Below are positions 61,030 through 64,000 of a stretch of DNA of 64,000 nt, piece by piece. How positions within the stretch are numbered: position 1 is the first letter of the stretch; every line of letters starts with the position of its first letter. Where the stretch lies: positions 124,001 through 188,000 of the forward strand of contig JAEZDY010000001.1 in the NCBI GenBank assembly GCA_023417935.1, written 5' to 3'. A program made the translations under genes and the position numbers. The DNA is from Bacteroidota bacterium (GTDB taxonomy: Bacteria > Bacteroidota > Bacteroidia > Bacteroidales > Lentimicrobiaceae). Below the pieces are notes generated by a model. That model saw only the letters and a program-made list of their open reading frames with translations, was not told where the DNA came from and did not search any database.

Positions 61030-64000
61030 TCATGCCTGGTGTGCTAAAGAGGCGGCTGTTCGCTCAACCTGTACAAGAAATGTTTCCAGCTTTGCTTCAA
61101 TAATCTGAGGGTATCCTCTGCCATCACATTCAATAGTAAGGAATGGAATATCAGTATCCTCGTTTAGCCCGGCAGGTATGTTGTAGAGTAGTCCCAGGTT
61201 ATCTTTTACTTTCTTCTTCTCTCCTAATTTCATATTAGGAGTACAAATAGCTTCGCCAATTCTTGTTTGCAGGCATCCAAACGGACCAATATTGATAATT
61301 CCACAAAATTGTTCATACCCTTGTGATAGGGCAGTTCCCAATGTAAGAGCCGGCTCACCGGTTGATTCCAGTGGTAAAACATGCAAACTGTGCTTTATTA
61401 CTTCGGTTACTCTTGTTTTATGCGGTTTAAGATATCCTGACATGGAAAGTACCTTCTGAATTTTCTTTTCCATGAATGAGATATACTGTTCTCTTATTAA
61501 ACGGCTGATTACTTCAGTGAATGTGAAGTTTGGCCTATCGACTCCTTTCCTCCATGCATAATCAAGATATTGAACCCATTCTGAAATATATGCATCTTTC
61601 AGTATAAAGCCTCTCTTGCCGAAATAATGGTTTAGCTTTTGATGCGCAAATTGATTGTGCCTGATAAATATTTCACCTGTGAGTGCAATATATCGTGATT
61701 CAGAAACCGATCTCTTAGCAGGTACATGGTCATGTAGATGTTGGCTAAACGTTTTAAGCGATGCAAACAAATTTTTATAGTCATGGCTAAATGTATGCAC
61801 AAGTTTATTGAACTGCTCATAGAATATTGCCAACCCTTTTTCAGCATCAATGGCATTAGCCAGAATGCCTGATCTTACATCCTCAAGCACATCATTTAGT
61901 ATTATTGCCTCCATTGATCTTTTAAGAAACCCTTTTGTCAAACCCAGGTACCCTTGTTGGCTTATCAGGGTAAACATTGCTACATTGCGGATCTTTTCAC
62001 TCTTTACCAGATTGGTAAGAAATACAGGGTATTGAGCCACCCGGCAAGCACTTGTTCCACCTATGTTGAGAAACGCCAGCCTGTCACCATTCAGATTCTG
62101 TGTTTGGAGATAATTCATGAGTGAACCTGCAAGTAGTATTATGGGCAGACATTCTTTTCCGGAAGTGTATTTATGGCCTGTTTCAAGTATTACTGGTTCC
62201 ATTTCTGGCAATGCAACAGCGTTATAGCCAAGACTGTTAAGACTTGCCGCGAACAATGCTGCAGCCATATCACCAATGCACGGAACAACAATCTTAACCC
62301 TCTTGTCATCAAGGTTTAATATCTGTCCATCGGAATCAATAAATACCGACTTTGAATTCATATTGACTATTTCAGCCTGTTTATAAGTGCTGGTAAGGCT
62401 TGAAGCGACGATGTTTTCTTTATTATTATTCATAAAGTTGGATGCCACATCAAGAAAAGCGTCAATCCTGGTATTTATTCCTGCATCAGCGGTATGTTGA
62501 TCGAGTTCAAGCGTTAGAGATGGTTTATCACCCATGATAGTCCTGAATATTGGAACCAGGAAGGAGTCAGGCCCGCAGGAATAATTACTTATATATACAG
62601 GGAAGAGCTTTGGATTTTTCTTTATGGTTTGTGCTGCCCGCAGTATTCGTTTACCTGCTTCCCACGACTGATAGCTAGCAATTTCTTCATCCTTGCTATC
62701 GAGTACATCATAAGGAACAACCTTATATCCTAACGAAGCAAATTTGTGGGGTATGCCTTTATTAGCATAATGGGAGAAGGCATTATAATCTCTGCCCACA
62801 ATTACAATAACGGGATTAGTGGATTCAGCAATATCCTGGAGTGCTTCTTCTCCAATGGCAAGAATATCATGATCAACTTTATTCTGTATTTCAACTGCTC
62901 TTCTAAATGCCTTTAGTATTTCAGTATTGTTTGATATACCAATTGCTTTAGCAATATCTATAAAGGCCTTTATTTGTGAAATATAACCTTTTGCGAAATT
63001 CAAGTATGGATGGATTATTCTGCTTTCAGGATAATTTAAGGCCTGAGAAAGGTAATTTATTTCCTTGCTAATGAATACACAGGTGGCTGATGAATCTTTT
63101 GGGTCATCCTCACAACCGGGAACCAGCATTTCATATATTTCAGGCATGAAAATGTAGTCGGGGTTTTTATTAACCAGATCAGAGAAAAGTCCATGTGCTA
63201 ATTCAGCAGGATAACAAAAAGATGAATGTTGTTTGTCAAACCCAGCCGGGTCTACTGTATCTGATAATATAACCCTAAAGCCAAGGGTAGTAAAGAATGT
63301 ATGATAAAGTGGAAAAAGCCGGTTAACTGTGAATGTTTGGTTTAAACCAATAGTTTTACACCCAACAGGCATATCATCAACCGCCTTTTGAAAAACTCTT
63401 TCCATTCTGATATTTACGTGGTCATTTTTTTGCCAGTTTTTTTCTGTTGAATTAAGTGCATCATAGTATTTGTTGCAAGCCCCACCAAAGGCAATTGACT
63501 TACCGTCTACTTTAAATGTGTTGATCTCGCATTTCCTGTCGCAGCCATTTAACCTGTCCTTGCAGATAAATGATTTGCCAACACTAAAGTCTCTGTTTAT
63601 AAGGTCTTGAAGCACGAACGTTTGAATGTCGATCTTCTTACTTTCAATATCATCTTTAACTTTCAAGGCAGTTCCATAAGCTCCCATAAGTCCGGGATTT
63701 GGGGGTACTACAATTGATTTGCCTGTTAGAGCAGCCATTGCCACAGGGATTGCTTTGTTGTAACAAACTCCGCCCTGCATTATAATTTTCTTGCCTATCT
63801 GTCTTTTACCTACTACACGATTAATGTAATTCAGGCAGATTGAATACACCAAACCACCTAAAATATCATCATGCGTATTGTTTTCCTGAAGAGCTGATTT
63901 AATATCAGAACCAATCAAAGCAGCACATTGATCTCTAAAGTTCAGAGGTTTCTCTGATCTGAAAGCTGCCGACTCAACATCGTATAAACTCACTTTTAAA
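61030..64000 (-). CDS. 2-hydroxyacyl-CoA dehydratase activator-like protein (5' end outside window)
   Basis: At least 990 residues are visible, and the frame stays open to the window end, so the true start lies beyond 64000. The visible N-terminal part is the C-terminal half of a BcrAD/BadFG-type ASKHA ATPase (IIMQGGVCYNKAIPVAMAAL, VPPNPGLMGAYGTALKV). A Cys cluster follows (CKDRLNGCDRKCEIN), then a DUF2229 region (GLNQTFTVNRLFPLYHTFFTTLGFRV) and an HgdB-like domain (YSCGPDSFLVPIFRTIMGDKPSLTLELDQHTADAG). Relatives activate radical 2-hydroxyacyl-CoA or benzoyl-CoA enzymes with an Fe-S cluster; the fused giant forms have no proven substrate. It points to anaerobic metabolism. Confidence 0.88.
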   Translation of the reverse strand, partial: LKVSLYDVESAAFRSEKPLNFRDQCAALIGSDIKSALQENNTHDDILGGLVYSICLNYINRVVGKRQIGKKIIMQGGVCYNKAIPVAMAALTGKSIVVPPNPGLMGAYGTALKVKDDIESKKIDIQTFVLQDLINRDFSVGKSFICKDRLNGCDRKCEINTFKVDGKSIAFGGACNKYYDALNSTEKNWQKNDHVNIRMERVFQKAVDDMPVGCKTIGLNQTFTVNRLFPLYHTFFTTLGFRVILSDTVDPAGFDKQHSSFCYPAELAHGLFSDLVNKNPDYIFMPEIYEMLVPGCEDDPKDSSATCVFISKEINYLSQALNYPESRIIHPYLNFAKGYISQIKAFIDIAKAIGISNNTEILKAFRRAVEIQNKVDHDILAIGEEALQDIAESTNPVIVIVGRDYNAFSHYANKGIPHKFASLGYKVVPYDVLDSKDEEIASYQSWEAGKRILRAAQTIKKNPKLFPVYISNYSCGPDSFLVPIFRTIMGDKPSLTLELDQHTADAGINTRIDAFLDVASNFMNNNKENIVASSLTSTYKQAEIVNMNSKSVFIDSDGQILNLDDKRVKIVVPCIGDMAAALFAASLNSLGYNAVALPEMEPVILETGHKYTSGKECLPIILLAGSLMNYLQTQNLNGDRLAFLNIGGTSACRVAQYPVFLTNLVKSEKIRNVAMFTLISQQGYLGLTKGFLKRSMEAIILNDVLEDVRSGILANAIDAEKGLAIFYEQFNKLVHTFSHDYKNLFASLKTFSQHLHDHVPAKRSVSESRYIALTGEIFIRHNQFAHQKLNHYFGKRGFILKDAYISEWVQYLDYAWRKGVDRPNFTFTEVISRLIREQYISFMEKKIQKVLSMSGYLKPHKTRVTEVIKHSLHVLPLESTGEPALTLGTALSQGYEQFCGIINIGPFGCLQTRIGEAICTPNMKLGEKKKVKDNLGLLYNIPAGLNEDTDIPFLTIECDGRGYPQIIEAKLETFLVQVERTAASLAHQA

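Noticed and set aside
63991..63993. GTG at 63993 as the true start of the activator-like protein
   Set aside because: The visible part begins inside the ATPase domain and the frame is open to the window end.
1..64000. tRNA genes, rRNA, insertion sequences, prophage or replication origin
   Set aside because: No cloverleaf, rRNA block, transposase, integrase or DnaA-box cluster was seen in the spacers read by eye; a covariance search was not possible.

Overview
The window looks like a Bacteroidota (Bacteroidetes) chromosome, probably an anaerobic or microaerobic Bacteroidales-like lineage. Evidence: type IX secretion (T9SS) C-terminal sorting domains on three proteins (1738-3852, 33115-35004, 44002-44913); TonB-receptor and porin families typical of the phylum; an S46 dipeptidyl peptidase; a two-subunit methylmalonyl-CoA mutase; lipoproteins with acidic or lysine residues after the lipobox; and promoters of the Bacteroidota form TTG-N20-TAnnTTTG, three of which are complete (kaiC, the 10491-11254 operon, the btuB riboswitch). 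Shine-Dalgarno sites are mostly absent. No species can be assigned from the sequence alone.

Layout. 1-7100: the end of an unknown gene, a palindromic repeat element, a PQQ-type sugar dehydrogenase lipoprotein, a secreted BNR-repeat protein, two small genes and a DEAD-box RNA helicase that is flanked on both sides by composite 9-nt/7-nt tandem-repeat modules. 7100-10480: a KaiA-less clock-like operon kaiC-kaiB-kaiB2-PAS histidine kinase. 10491-11254: a membrane protein/XRE regulator pair with a 24-bp palindrome between its -33 and -7 boxes. 11473-15811: a tricorn-like protease and a TIGR01777 epimerase. 16090-22408: methylmalonyl-CoA mutase small and large subunits, then gyrB. 22606-30958: envelope proteins, a DUF255 thioredoxin-fold protein, a four-PAS histidine kinase, a DUF937-like protein and RidA. 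30965-35004: an S46 peptidase translationally coupled to a GH18 enzyme with a T9SS signal. 35201-38850: a cobalamin riboswitch driving btuB and a btuG-like surface lipoprotein. 38862-44913: a large TPR protein with an outer-membrane barrel partner, then a T9SS cargo. 45065-45665: RNase P RNA. 45692-56388: housekeeping, redox and stress genes (Smr protein, di-heme peroxidase, flavodoxin, prolyl oligopeptidase, DNA alkylation repair, UspA and several small proteins). 56466-64000: a large hybrid sensor kinase, a possible HEXXH protein and a 2-hydroxyacyl-CoA dehydratase activator-like protein cut by the window end.

How parts connect. The B12 riboswitch, BtuB and BtuG-like gene supply cobalamin, which methylmalonyl-CoA mutase (large subunit with an intact DxHxxG motif) needs for succinate/propionate metabolism. 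The S46 peptidase, tricorn-like protease and prolyl oligopeptidase suggest peptide use. The kaiC operon and two PAS-rich kinases suggest timing or redox/energy sensing.

The least explained structure is the intergenic DNA. At least eight spacers carry short tandem arrays that hold exact or near-exact phase with different periods (7, 9, 11, 12, 15, 21, about 24 and 33 nt), and several short palindromic elements recur.
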